Source of the DNA: Methylobacterium trifolii
GTDB lineage: Bacteria; Pseudomonadota; Alphaproteobacteria; Rhizobiales; Beijerinckiaceae
Reading direction: 5' to 3'
DNA length: 34,607 nt
Assembly (NCBI RefSeq): GCF_022179685.1
Contig: NZ_BPRB01000049.1
Location: forward strand, 1 to 34,607
Positions 22,296 to 30,267 of the stretch are shown piece by piece. Both the position numbers and the translations under genes were made by a program. Numbering within the stretch: position 1 is the stretch's first letter; every line of letters begins with the position of its first letter. A model generated the notes under the pieces. The model was not told the origin of the DNA. It ran no database searches and saw only the letters and a program-made list of their open reading frames with translations.

Positions 22296-23201
22296 ATGCC
22301 GAAGACCCTCCCCCTCTGGCGCGTGAGCGCCCTCGCGCTGGCGCTGGCCGTGCCGAGCCTCGCGGCGGCGCAGACGCCGACACCGGCGGCACCCGCGGTG
22401 GCGCCCGCCGCGCCGGTCTCGCCGGACGCGGTGGTGGCGACGGTGAACGGGAGCCCGGTCACGGCCGGCGACCTCGCGGTGGCGAGCGAGGACCCGGCCC
22501 TGTCGCTCCCCGGCGTGGACGAGGCGCAGAAGAAGGCGCTGCTCGTCGATTACATGGTCGACCTCAAGGTCGGGGCCCAGGCGGCCGAGGCCGCCAAGGT
22601 CGCCGACACGCCGGACTTCAAGCGCAAGCTCGCCTACTTCCGCGACAAGCTCCTGCTGGACGAATATCTGGAGCGCGAGGCCAAGAAGGCCGCCACCCCG
22701 GAGGCCGCCCGCGAGGTCTACGAGCAGACCGCCAAGATCATGAAGCCGGAGGAGGAGGCCCACGCCCGGCACATCCTGGTGGACAACGAGGCCGAGGCCA
22801 AGAAGATCGCCGGGCGGATCAAGGGCGGCGAGGACTTCGCCAAGGTCGCGGCCGAGACATCGAAGGACCCCGGCTCCAAGGCGGAGGGCGGCGACCTCGG
22901 CTGGTTCTCCAAGGAGCGGATGGTCAAGGAATTCGCCGACGCGGCCTTCAAGATGCAGCCGGGCCAGGTCTCGGACCCGATCAAGACCCAGTTCGGCTGG
23001 CACGTGATCAAGCTGGAGGAGAAGCGCACCAAGCCGACGCCGACCTTCGAGGAACTGAAGGAGCAGATCGACCAGCACCTGATCCGCAAGGCGCAGCAGG
23101 ACCTGATCCTGAAGCTGCGCGGCGAGGCCAAGGTCGAACGCTTCGACGCGGCCGGCAAGCCGGTCGCCGCCCCGGCCCCCGACGAGCCGAAGAAGCCCTG
23201 A
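22296..23201 (+). CDS. Periplasmic parvulin-type peptidyl-prolyl isomerase
   Basis: The 301-residue exported protein assists folding of periplasmic or outer-membrane proteins. It has a signal peptide (MPKTLPLWRVSALALALA, cleavage after SLAAA at about 25) and an Ala/Pro-rich linker. A helical SurA/PrsA-like N-terminal region with VATVNGSPVTAGDLA (47-61) leads to a PpiC rotamase domain at about 155-243 (HARHILV, GGDLGWFSKERMV, GQVSDPIKTQFGWHVIKL). A charged Pro/Ala tail follows. The frame is open from 22155, but ATG at 22296 begins a textbook signal peptide and has GAGGA at 22281-22285. A perfect hairpin follows the stop codon. Confidence 0.93.
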   Translation: MPKTLPLWRVSALALALAVPSLAAAQTPTPAAPAVAPAAPVSPDAVVATVNGSPVTAGDLAVASEDPALSLPGVDEAQKKALLVDYMVDLKVGAQAAEAAKVADTPDFKRKLAYFRDKLLLDEYLEREAKKAATPEAAREVYEQTAKIMKPEEEAHARHILVDNEAEAKKIAGRIKGGEDFAKVAAETSKDPGSKAEGGDLGWFSKERMVKEFADAAFKMQPGQVSDPIKTQFGWHVIKLEEKRTKPTPTFEELKEQIDQHLIRKAQQDLILKLRGEAKVERFDAAGKPVAAPAPDEPKKP

Positions 23202-23212
23202 GGCGTGGGAAA

Positions 23213-23234
23213 GGGCGCCGCGCCTGCGGCGCCC
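23213..23234. terminator. Bidirectional hairpin terminator
   Basis: GGGCGCCGC (23213-23221) and GCGGCGCCC (23226-23234) form a perfect 9-bp stem with a GCCT loop in the 40-nt gap between the isomerase gene (plus strand) and the 52-residue membrane-protein gene (minus strand). No U-tract follows. Confidence 0.7.
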
Positions 23235-23241
23235 GATCGGC

Positions 23242-23400
23242 TCAGTACGGAAGCTGGGGCGTCAGGTAGGAGGACGTCTCGGGCCTGGCGGCGGGCGTGA
23301 TGCCGAGGGCCGCGAGTTCGCTGTCGCGGCGTCCGGACGCCATGATGTCCAGCACGGCGACGACGAGCCACGGACACGCGATCCCGATGAAGAACGCCAT
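23242..23400 (-). CDS. Small single-pass membrane protein (52 aa)
   Basis: ATG at 23400 follows a clear GAGGG with 5-nt spacing and opens a 52-residue ORF ending in TGA at 23244-23242. The N-terminal part (MAFFIGIACPWLVVAVLDIM) is one hydrophobic segment. A short charged stretch (ASGRRDSELAALGI) and a tail with Tyr, Thr and Pro (SSYLTPQLPY) follow. It should be a bitopic inner-membrane protein with a short soluble tail. I do not recognise a family. It lies downstream of hemH on the same strand, separated by 206 nt that contain a long inverted repeat. Confidence 0.65.
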   Translation of the reverse strand: MAFFIGIACPWLVVAVLDIMASGRRDSELAALGITPAARPETSSYLTPQLPY

Positions 23401-23484
23401 GTGATCCCTCGTGAAAGGCCGTCGCGCCAAGCTACGCCTCCTGCAAGATAACCCGCGGGGCCGGCTCGGCAAGCGGGTTTCGGT

Positions 23485-23555
23485 GCTTGAGGAAACGAAT
23501 CTCATGCGAAATCCGATCGATCGCTTCGCGATGCGGATTTCGTCTTCGCTCAAGC
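23485..23555. repeat. Nested 71-nt inverted repeat
   Basis: Three paired blocks share one centre: GCTTGAG (23485-23491) with CTCAAGC (23549-23555), CGAAATCCG (23507-23515) with CGGATTTCG (23534-23542), and ATCGC (23520-23524) with GCGAT (23528-23532). The sequence is notably richer in A/T than its surroundings. It lies between the hemH stop codon and the small membrane-protein gene, both on the minus strand. It could be a hemH terminator, an upstream regulatory structure of the small gene, or a mobile palindromic element. Confidence 0.8.
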
Positions 23556-23606
23556 GCCGCGCGGGCTTGGTGAGACCGTGACCGCTTCGATCGAGCGGAC
23601 ACCGTC

Positions 23607-24692
23607 TCACACCCAGCCCTGCAACTCGCGGCGCACCACGTGTTCGATCACGCGCATGCCGAGGTCGGAATCGTTGAGGCAGGGGATGTAGGCGAAGCGC
23701 TCGCCGCCGTTCTCCTCGAAGTAGTGGCGGTTCTCCCCGTCGAGTTCCTCCAGGGTCTCCAGGCAGTCGGCGGTGAAGCCCGGCGCCACGATCGCCATAC
23801 GCTTCACGCCGGACTTGGCCAGCGCCATCACGGTCTCGTCGGTGTAGGGCTTGAGCCATTCCTCGTTGCCGAAGCGGGACTGGAAGGTCGTGCGCATCCG
23901 CTCCGGCGAAAACCCCAGTTCCTCGCGGATCAGGCGGCCGGTCTTCACGCACTGGCAATGGTAGGGGTCGCCCTTGAGCAGGTAGCTCTTGGGCACCCCG
24001 TGGAACGAGGTGAGGATCACCTCCGGCTCGAAATCGAGCTTGGCCAGCCCCTCCCGGATCGAATCGGCCATGGCCCGGATGTAGACGGGGTCGTCGTGGT
24101 AGGGCGGCGAGACCCGCACGCTCGGCTGCCAGCGCATCTGCATCAGCGCCTTGAAGGCCTGGTCGCAGGCGGTGGCCGAGGTAGCGGCCGCGTATTGTGG
24201 GTAGAGGGGCACCAGCAGGATGCGGTCGCAGCCCTGGTCGAGAAGCGCCTGGATGCGCAGGGACACTTCCGGCTTGCCGTAGCGCATCGCCCAGTCGACC
24301 ACGACCGTGTCGCCCATGGCCGCCTGCAGCCGCTCGGACTGGCCGCGGGTGATGGTCTTGAGGGGGCCCTCGTCGCGCTCTTTGTTCCAGACGCTGGCGT
24401 AGTCCTTCCCCTTGGGACCGGGGCGCTTGGTCAGGATGACGAGGTTGAGGAGGGGCCACCAGATCAGGCGCGGCACCTCGATCACCCGGCGGTCGGAGAG
24501 GAACTCCTTGAGGTAGCGCCGCATCGGCCAGTAGCTGGTGCCCTCGGGGGTTCCGAGGTTCATCAAGAGCACGCCGACCCGGCCCCAGCGCACGGCCGGG
24601 TGGTCGCCCGGCAGGCTGCCGGCGGCAACGGGACGCTGCGGCTCCAGGGCCTGCTGGCCTGCGAGCGAGGCGGGTTCGACGCGTTCGTTCAT
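23607..24692 (-). CDS. hemH: Ferrochelatase
   Basis: Ferrochelatase inserts Fe2+ into protoporphyrin IX, the last step of protoheme synthesis. The 361-residue protein has the N-terminal VGVLLMNLGTPEGTSYWPMRRY, the active-site histidine 231 in LTSFHGVPK, the segment GDPYHCQCVKT with the cysteines typical of alphaproteobacterial enzymes, and the catalytic glutamate in PGFTADCLETLEE (about 312). ATG at 24692 is chosen; an in-frame TTG directly before it is not needed. An N-terminal extension of about 35 residues precedes the conserved core and may be disordered. The gene is divergent from the methyltransferase gene across 158 nt. Confidence 0.96.
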   Translation of the reverse strand: MNERVEPASLAGQQALEPQRPVAAGSLPGDHPAVRWGRVGVLLMNLGTPEGTSYWPMRRYLKEFLSDRRVIEVPRLIWWPLLNLVILTKRPGPKGKDYASVWNKERDEGPLKTITRGQSERLQAAMGDTVVVDWAMRYGKPEVSLRIQALLDQGCDRILLVPLYPQYAAATSATACDQAFKALMQMRWQPSVRVSPPYHDDPVYIRAMADSIREGLAKLDFEPEVILTSFHGVPKSYLLKGDPYHCQCVKTGRLIREELGFSPERMRTTFQSRFGNEEWLKPYTDETVMALAKSGVKRMAIVAPGFTADCLETLEELDGENRHYFEENGGERFAYIPCLNDSDLGMRVIEHVVRRELQGWV

Positions 24693-24850
24693 CAATAGAG
24701 TCCGGCCGTAGCGGCCGCTTCCTGTCCTGTCCGCGAAAAGACCCGCTGGGCGCCGCGGACCGGCGCACGGGGGCAGCCGCGGTTGTCCGCCGTGCCGGAA
24801 CTATCTAGAGCACGAAGCCTGCCAGCGAAGCCGAAAGCCGGACCCGCGAC

Positions 24851-25804
24851 ATGCCGTCTCCCCGCTACTTCCTCCGGCACTTCGTGCCGTTCACCGGCTA
24901 CCCCTACACGGGGGCGCCCTCGGCCTGCAATCTGTGCGGCTCGCACGAGAGCGTCACGGTGGCGGAGACGGACCGGCGGCTGAAGACCCTGCGCTCCATC
25001 GCCTGCGCCGAATGCGGACTGATCCGCACCGACCCGATGCCGACGCCGGCCGAACTCGCCGAGTATTACGCCACCGCCTACCGGGCCGACTACCAGCTCG
25101 CCTTCGCCGGCGGGCCGCCCCGCGCCCACCTCAACCGCTCCGCCCGCGAGGCGACCTTCCGCGCAGGCCTGCTCGCGCCCAAGCTCGTGCCGGGCGCCCG
25201 CGTGCTGGATTTCGGCTGCGGCTCCGGGGAGTTCCTGGCGGCCGCGCGCGCACGCGGCTGCGAGGCCATCGGCGTCGAGCCGGGGCGGGACTATGCCGCC
25301 TACGCCCGCAAGCAGCACGGCGTCGAGGTGCTGGACGATGCCGAGGACGGGCGCTTCCCGGCCGGCCATTTCGACGTGATCAGCACGCACCACGTGCTGG
25401 AGCACCTGCGCGACCCGGCCGACGTGATGGAGCGGCTCGCGCGCTGGCTGAAGCCGGACGGGGTGCTCTACGCCGCGGTGCCCAACATGGCCGCCACCGG
25501 CAAGCCGCCCCACGAGCGCTTCCACTTCGCCCACGTCCACGGCTTCGTGCGCGACACCCTGGATCTCACCGCCCGCCGGGCCGGGATGGTGCCGGACACC
25601 GCCTACTGGCGCGAGGACACCACGGTGGTCTACCGCAAGACGGACGCGCCCGTGGGCCGGATCGCCGCGCCGGGCTTGGCGCAGCGCCTGTCCGAGGAGC
25701 TGAAGCCGATGCCGGCCGGCGCCTACCTCGCCTCCGGTGCCTGGATCTGGCCCATGGTCCGCCGCAACGCCAAGGCCGTGCGCGACACCTTCGTCTCCAA
25801 GTGA
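24851..25804 (+). CDS. Zinc-ribbon class I SAM-dependent methyltransferase
   Basis: The 317-residue protein has an N-terminal zinc ribbon with Cys26, Cys29, Cys52 and Cys55, followed by a Rossmann methyltransferase domain. Motif I is VLDFGCGSGEFLAAA (about 118-132), the ribose-binding acid is in AIGVEPG, and the motif IV region is FDVISTHHVLEHL. This layout resembles methyltransferase_23-type proteins with an attached zinc ribbon, often involved in sugar or small-molecule methylation. The substrate is unknown. The C-terminus ends in a helical hydrophobic stretch (AYLASGAWIWPMVRR). Its stop codon overlaps a possible GTG start of ung (25801), suggesting co-transcription. Confidence 0.87.
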   Translation: MPSPRYFLRHFVPFTGYPYTGAPSACNLCGSHESVTVAETDRRLKTLRSIACAECGLIRTDPMPTPAELAEYYATAYRADYQLAFAGGPPRAHLNRSAREATFRAGLLAPKLVPGARVLDFGCGSGEFLAAARARGCEAIGVEPGRDYAAYARKQHGVEVLDDAEDGRFPAGHFDVISTHHVLEHLRDPADVMERLARWLKPDGVLYAAVPNMAATGKPPHERFHFAHVHGFVRDTLDLTARRAGMVPDTAYWREDTTVVYRKTDAPVGRIAAPGLAQRLSEELKPMPAGAYLASGAWIWPMVRRNAKAVRDTFVSK

Positions 25805-25836
25805 CTTCAAGCGAGCCGGCGCATCGGAACGATCGG

Positions 25837-26520
25837 GTGAGCACCGTCACCGCGGCGCTCGCGCGCTTTCGCGCCTCCGGCTCCCCCTGGCTCGGGCTGC
25901 CGTTCTTCGCCGGCGGCGGCGCCGATGCGGTGGCGGAGCGGGTCGACGCCCGGATCGCGCAAGGAATGCAGGTGCTGCCGGCGCCGGGCGACGTGTTCAA
26001 CGCCCTCGCCCTGACGCCGCTGCCCGCGGTCCAAGTCGTGATCCTCGGGCAGGACCCCTATCCGACGCCGGGGGACGCCAACGGGCTGGCCTTCTCCTAT
26101 GTCGGCCCCCGGCGCCTGCCGGCCTCCCTCAAGGTGATCCTGGCCGAGGTGGGGCCGGACAGGCCGGCCAGCGGCGACCTGACGCCGTGGGCGCGCCAGG
26201 GCGTGCTGCTCCTCAACAGCGCCCTCACCGTCGAGGCGGGACAGGCCGGGGCGCACCTGCGCTACGGCTGGGCGGCGCTGACCGACGAGGCCGTCGCGGC
26301 CGTCTCCGCCCGGGAGGAGCCGGCCGTGTTCCTGCTCTGGGGGGCGCAGGCCCGGGCGCGCGCCGCCCTGATCGATACCGGGCGCCACGGCATCATCGAG
26401 AGCGGGCACCCATCGCCCCTCAACCGCGCGCGGGACTTTCCCGGCTCGCGGCCCTTCGCGCGGGCGAACGACTGGCTGGCGGCGCACGGGCGTGCGCCGA
26501 TCGCCTGGGAACTCGGTTGA
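25837..26520 (+). CDS. ung: Family 1 uracil-DNA glycosylase
   Basis: Ung removes uracil from DNA as the first step of base-excision repair. The protein carries the water-activating motif as GQDPYPTPGDANGLAFS, with the catalytic Asp at residue 73, then LLNSALTVE and the DNA-intercalation loop GHPSPLN with His191. The motif reads GQDPYP where E. coli has GQDPYH. I recall this variant in other alphaproteobacterial enzymes, so it is probably not inactivating. GTG at 25837 (227 residues) is chosen. GTG at 25801, overlapping the upstream stop codon, would give 239 residues and translational coupling; neither has a perfect Shine-Dalgarno sequence. The frame is open much further upstream, inside the methyltransferase gene. 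Confidence 0.92.
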   Translation: MSTVTAALARFRASGSPWLGLPFFAGGGADAVAERVDARIAQGMQVLPAPGDVFNALALTPLPAVQVVILGQDPYPTPGDANGLAFSYVGPRRLPASLKVILAEVGPDRPASGDLTPWARQGVLLLNSALTVEAGQAGAHLRYGWAALTDEAVAAVSAREEPAVFLLWGAQARARAALIDTGRHGIIESGHPSPLNRARDFPGSRPFARANDWLAAHGRAPIAWELG

Positions 26521-26553
26521 GCCGGGAATAGCGGTCGTCGGACGACGCCGATC

Positions 26554-27006
26554 CTATTGCGCGGGCTTCGGGGCCTCGGTCGATGCCGGAGCATCGGACG
26601 GCTTGGGCGCTTCGGCCGGCGGCTTGTCCCCTGCCGGGGCGTCCATCGCGGCGGGCAGCAGCACGTTCTTGGCGACGTTGCCGTCCGGGCCGTACTCGCC
26701 TGCGACCGCGAGGCAGGACTTCTCGCGGTTCAGCGCCATCTGGTTCGACATCAGGGCGAACATCGTCTGCACCCGGCCGCCGAAGGGGCCGCGCGGGCCC
26801 ACGTCCTCGGAGCGCGTGTTCTGCTTGGCCAGCAGCGCGTCGAACTGTTCGACGCCGATGCGGTAGCCGCAGACGTTGCTGGCAGCAAAGATGTAGGCGG
26901 CGAATTCCAGGGCCCGCGGCGCGGGTGCGTTGCGGATCTGCGCCTGAGCCGGCAGGCCGGCAAGCCCCGCGGCGACGGCGAGGGCGGTGACGATGTGGGC
27001 GCGCAT
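26554..27006 (-). CDS. Secreted hypothetical protein with Pro/Ala-rich tail
   Basis: The 150-residue product has a clean signal peptide (MRAHIVTALAVAAGLAGLPAQA, cleavage before QIRNAP). A compact domain of about 85 residues follows, with two cysteines (46 and about 98) that probably pair, and then a disordered Pro/Ala/Glu/Lys tail of about 35 residues. The core (EFAAYIFAASNVCGYRIGVEQF, then MSNQMALNREKSCLAVAGEYG) matches no family I know. It converges on ung with a 33-nt gap and is divergent from the 97-residue secreted-protein gene. It is probably periplasmic. Confidence 0.8.
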   Translation of the reverse strand: MRAHIVTALAVAAGLAGLPAQAQIRNAPAPRALEFAAYIFAASNVCGYRIGVEQFDALLAKQNTRSEDVGPRGPFGGRVQTMFALMSNQMALNREKSCLAVAGEYGPDGNVAKNVLLPAAMDAPAGDKPPAEAPKPSDAPASTEAPKPAQ

Positions 27007-27160
27007 CTTCGATCGTTCCTCGGGTCCTGCCGCGGATTCTCAAGATCCGCTTGGACACAGCCGAGATAGCCCGATCCGCACGCCGCGCCAGGGCCGCGTC
27101 CACGATCCGGTCCCGGTTTCCCCGTTCTATTTCGTCGCGGGCGGGCCGACGCAACATTGG

Positions 27161-27184
27161 GCCTGTGATCCAAGGATCGCAGGC
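27161..27184. promoter_or_regulatory. 24-nt near-perfect palindrome in a divergent intergenic region
   Basis: GCCTGTGATCC (27161-27171) and GGATCGCAGGC (27174-27184) form 11-bp arms with one mismatch around AA. The palindrome lies 78 nt upstream of the plus-strand gene at 27263 and 154 nt upstream of the minus-strand gene starting at 27006. The short spacer suits a dimeric regulator operator better than an RNA hairpin, but no regulator gene is nearby. Confidence 0.5.
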
Positions 27185-27262
27185 TCACCCACGCAATACG
27201 CAGCACACGCACAGTCCCTAGACCGGACATCGGGAACGGCCCAACGCGGCCGGGAGGATGTC

Positions 27263-27556
27263 ATGTCGCTGTTCGTCAATCTCGCCGCCGCGAGCGCGCT
27301 CGTCACCGCCGGCCTCGTCGGCACGCTCCTGCCGGCCGGTGCCGGCAAGGCCGCCGCCTCGCAAGGTCTCCAGGTCGAGGCGCCTGCGCCGGTCGCGGCC
27401 GCCGCCTGCGTCACCGCCGGGTGGCCCTACAATGCGGCCGGATGCGCGGGCCGCCCCGTGCGCGTGATCGCGTTGACCGAGACGGCCCCGGCCGTTCCGC
27501 AGGCCGCGGCCCGGCCGCTCGCCAAACCCGCACCCGGCCGCACGGCCGCCCGCTGA
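27263..27556 (+). CDS. Small secreted hypothetical protein (97 aa)
   Basis: ATG at 27263 follows GGAGG at 27253-27257 with 5-nt spacing. The 97-residue product begins with a hydrophobic segment (MSLFVNLAAASALVTAGLVG) that is a signal peptide or N-terminal anchor, then has an Ala/Pro-rich body. The only distinctive stretch is ACVTAGWPYNAAGCAG, whose two cysteines may form a small disulfide loop, before the tail RPVRVIALTE and a Pro/Ala/Arg end. I recognise no characterised family. A 12-nt palindrome (GAGCTCGAGCTC, 27555-27566) overlaps the stop codon. Confidence 0.7.
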   Translation: MSLFVNLAAASALVTAGLVGTLLPAGAGKAAASQGLQVEAPAPVAAAACVTAGWPYNAAGCAGRPVRVIALTETAPAVPQAAARPLAKPAPGRTAAR

Positions 27557-27590
27557 GCTCGAGCTCCGGCAGGAGCGGAGGACCCGCGTC

Positions 27591-27851
27591 ATGTCCCATT
27601 TCTCGCACGATGCCCTCGCCAACGACCCCGAGGCCCTGGAGCGCCTGCGCACCGTCCTGCACGGCAGGGAGGCCGGCGGTTCGTTCACGGTGCCGAGCCT
27701 CGCGGATCGGTTTCCCGTGCGGACGGACGCCCGGCCCGCGCCGGTCCGGGCCGCGACCGTAGACCCGCGTGCCCGCCCGGTGAGCCGGGGCGCCGGGGCT
27801 GCCGAGCGCCTGCGACGGAAGCGCGCCAGCGAAACCTTGGCGACCTCCTGA
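27591..27851 (+). CDS. Small basic hypothetical protein (86 aa)
   Basis: ATG at 27591 has GGAGG at 27577-27581, 9 nt upstream. The 86-residue product has an acidic helical start (MSHFSHDALANDPEALERLR) and a middle stretch FTVPSLADRFPVR. The C-terminus is Arg/Ala-rich and basic (GAAERLRRKRASETLATS). No signal peptide or membrane segment is visible, and no family is recognised. It follows the small secreted-protein gene by 34 nt and is probably co-transcribed with it. A hairpin follows its stop codon. Confidence 0.65.
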   Translation: MSHFSHDALANDPEALERLRTVLHGREAGGSFTVPSLADRFPVRTDARPAPVRAATVDPRARPVSRGAGAAERLRRKRASETLATS

Positions 27852-27852
27852 T

Positions 27853-27870
27853 CCGATCCGGCGGGATCGG
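27853..27870 (+). terminator. Hairpin after the 86-residue ORF
   Basis: CCGATCC (27853-27859) and GGATCGG (27864-27870) form a 7-bp stem with a GGCG loop directly after the stop codon. A second pair, GCCGGCC (27901-27907) with GGCCGGC (27918-27924), follows before the kinase gene. No T-run is present, so termination is only plausible. Confidence 0.45.
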
Positions 27871-27996
27871 CGCGCGCGGACGGCCTGCACTGTCGATCGT
27901 GCCGGCCCGGAAGGATAGGCCGGCCCCGCGCCCGGATGCGTGCTTGCTCAGGATGCGGAACGACCTATCCTGACCGCCTCGCGGGACGGGACCTTC

Positions 27997-30267
27997 ATGC
28001 GGGTCGGCCGAAAGATCTATCTCGTCGGCGGCGTTCCGATCGTCCTGGCGGCGGCCATCGCGCTGGCGGGCTGGCTGCTGCTGGCGCAGGAGGAGCGCGC
28101 CCGCGGCGGCGCCGTGCTGGCGGCGCAGGTCGACCGGGTGCTGGCGCTGGCCCGCCTCGTGCGCGACGAATACGTCTCCGCCCGCATGGCCGACAGGGGC
28201 GCCCATGCCGAGCGCTTCCTGGCGCTGACGGCCGAGGCCGGGCGGGGACTTGCCGGGCTCGACGCCTATGCCCGTACCGTCGAGCAGAACGCCCGCATCG
28301 CCTCCGCGGACGCCGCCCTCAAGCGCTACGTCGCCCGGATGCAGGCGCTGATCCGCACCACCCGCGAGACGGACGGGCTGATCGCGGAGATGGGCACCCG
28401 CGCCGGCACCCTCGTGGAACTCGCCGACCGGGCGCGCCTGCGCCAGCAGGCCTCGAACGCCGACCTCGTGCGCTCGCTCAGCGAGAAGGTCGAGCGCCTC
28501 GCCGCGGTCCGCGTCGTCCTGGCCGGGACGAACGCGGTGCGCAGCCTGGCGGCGGAGGCGGCCCTGGACCGGGCCGCGCCCGAGAACCGGAACGCGCGCT
28601 TCTCCCTGGCCTCCCAGCTGCGGAAGGCGGTGCGCGACCTCGGCGACGAACTGCGTGCGCAGGGGCGTGGGCCGGAGGCCGCCGAACTCGATGCGCTCGC
28701 CGCGGCGGAAGGGACGGGAGAGGCCGCGGCGAAGGACCTCGCCGCCTGGACGGAGCGCATCCTCAAGGTCGACGCCTCCGGGCAGCGCACCCTGCACGAG
28801 GAGGTGGCGCAGCTCATCACCTACGCCGTGGAGGCCAACGAGACCGAGCAGGCGACGCAGAACATCGCCGTCACCACCCTGCGCCTCGGGCAGCGCACGG
28901 ACGCGGCCCTGGCCCGGCGCGATTCGGCCACGGCCGCGCTCATGCTGACGGAGGGCGAGCGCCTCTCCGCCAGGACCGCGGCGCTGCCGATCTCGCCCCT
29001 GATCCAGTCGGAGATGATCGATGCGGTGGACGGCTGGCGCAAGCGCCTGACCACGACGATCGACGGCCTCAGGCGCCAGGGGGAGATGGTCACCGAGATG
29101 GACGGGCTGGCCTCCGCCATGAGCGCCGGCACCCAGGGGCTCAACGACGCCTTCATCGGCGAGGCCGAGCGCTTCGGCGCCAACCTGCGCCAGATCCTGC
29201 TCGCGGGCGCCGCCGGCGGCCTGCTGCTCGGCTCCCTGGTGGCCCTGGCCGTCACCCGCTCCATCACCGGCCCCTTGCGCCACCTCCAGGGGGACATGGT
29301 CGCGCTGGCCGCCGACCCCGCCCGCGGGCGCCTCAGCGGGCTGACCCGGCGGGACGAGCTCGGCGACATCGCGCGGGCGACGGACTTCTTCGTCTCCGAG
29401 ATCGGCCGGCGCGAGAAGGCCCTGCGCCGGGCCAAGGACCAGGCGGACGCGGCCCTGCTCGACCTGCGCCAGGCCCAGACCGACCTGATCCGGGCCGAGA
29501 AGCTCGCCTCGCTGGGCCAGCTCGTCGGCGGCGTCGCGCACGAGATCAACACGCCGCTCGGGCTGGCGCTGACCACGGCCACGGTGGTGCGCGACGAGAC
29601 GCGGGCCTTCCGCGGCCTCGTCGCGGAGGGGCAGCTCTCGCGCTCGCGGCTCGGGCATTACGTCGACCGGATCGAGGAGGGCGCGGCCCTGCTCTGCACC
29701 AACCTTGCCCGCGCGGCCGACCTCGTGCACGGCTTCAAGCAGGTGGCCGTGGACCGGGTCAGCGACGAGCGCCGGCGCTTTCCCCTGACAGGCTGGCTGG
29801 ACGAGTTGCTGGCGAGCCTGACGCCGCTGCTGCGCCAGGGCGGCCACCGCATGAGCTACGAATGCGCCGCGCTCAGCGTCCACGCCAATCCCGGCGCGCT
29901 CGCCCAGGTGGTGACGAACCTCGTCACCAACGCGGTGATCCACGGCTTCGAGGCGGGCCGGCCGGGGCGGATCGCGGTGACGGTCGCCGAGGCAGGCGCC
30001 GGCCTCGTGCGGATCGAGATCGCCGACGACGGCCGCGGCATCCTTCCGGAGAACCTGGAGCGGATCTTCGACCCGTTCTTCACCACGGCCCGCGCGCGGG
30101 GCAGCACCGGGCTCGGCATGCACATCGTGCACAACCTCGTGACGGCCAAGCTCGGCGGCCGGATCGCGATCGAGAGCCGGCCGGGGGAGGGGACGCGGGT
30201 GCGGATCGAGTTCCCGGCCGCGGCCGAACCGGCCCGGCAGGCGGCGATGGTGGGGGCGGCGGGATGA
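27997..30267 (+). CDS. Sensor histidine kinase with long helical periplasmic domain
   Basis: The 756-residue membrane kinase has TM1 at about residues 7-30 and a periplasmic domain of about 365 residues that is almost entirely helical and rich in Ala, Arg, Glu and Leu. TM2 lies at about 398-420 (ILLAGAAGGLLLGSLVALAV), followed by a HAMP domain to about 475 and a coiled coil. The HisKA H-box LVGGVAHEINTPLG has the phospho-accepting His515. The HATPase part has N-box NLVTNAVIHGF, G1 ADDGRGI, F-box FDPFFTT and G2 GSTGLGMHIV. The sensor domain resembles the helical (TorS/HBM-like) type by composition; this is inference. No receiver domain or response regulator is present. The chosen ATG opens a membrane anchor; GTG at 27940 is an alternative. 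Its stop codon overlaps the next start as ATGA. Confidence 0.9.
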   Translation: MRVGRKIYLVGGVPIVLAAAIALAGWLLLAQEERARGGAVLAAQVDRVLALARLVRDEYVSARMADRGAHAERFLALTAEAGRGLAGLDAYARTVEQNARIASADAALKRYVARMQALIRTTRETDGLIAEMGTRAGTLVELADRARLRQQASNADLVRSLSEKVERLAAVRVVLAGTNAVRSLAAEAALDRAAPENRNARFSLASQLRKAVRDLGDELRAQGRGPEAAELDALAAAEGTGEAAAKDLAAWTERILKVDASGQRTLHEEVAQLITYAVEANETEQATQNIAVTTLRLGQRTDAALARRDSATAALMLTEGERLSARTAALPISPLIQSEMIDAVDGWRKRLTTTIDGLRRQGEMVTEMDGLASAMSAGTQGLNDAFIGEAERFGANLRQILLAGAAGGLLLGSLVALAVTRSITGPLRHLQGDMVALAADPARGRLSGLTRRDELGDIARATDFFVSEIGRREKALRRAKDQADAALLDLRQAQTDLIRAEKLASLGQLVGGVAHEINTPLGLALTTATVVRDETRAFRGLVAEGQLSRSRLGHYVDRIEEGAALLCTNLARAADLVHGFKQVAVDRVSDERRRFPLTGWLDELLASLTPLLRQGGHRMSYECAALSVHANPGALAQVVTNLVTNAVIHGFEAGRPGRIAVTVAEAGAGLVRIEIADDGRGILPENLERIFDPFFTTARARGSTGLGMHIVHNLVTAKLGGRIAIESRPGEGTRVRIEFPAAAEPARQAAMVGAAG

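Noticed and set aside
25906..26000. The Ung motif GQDPYP in place of GQDPYH suggested as an inactive or novel glycosylase
   Set aside because: The catalytic Asp and His are both present, and I recall this variant in other alphaproteobacterial Ung proteins, so it is probably a lineage feature.
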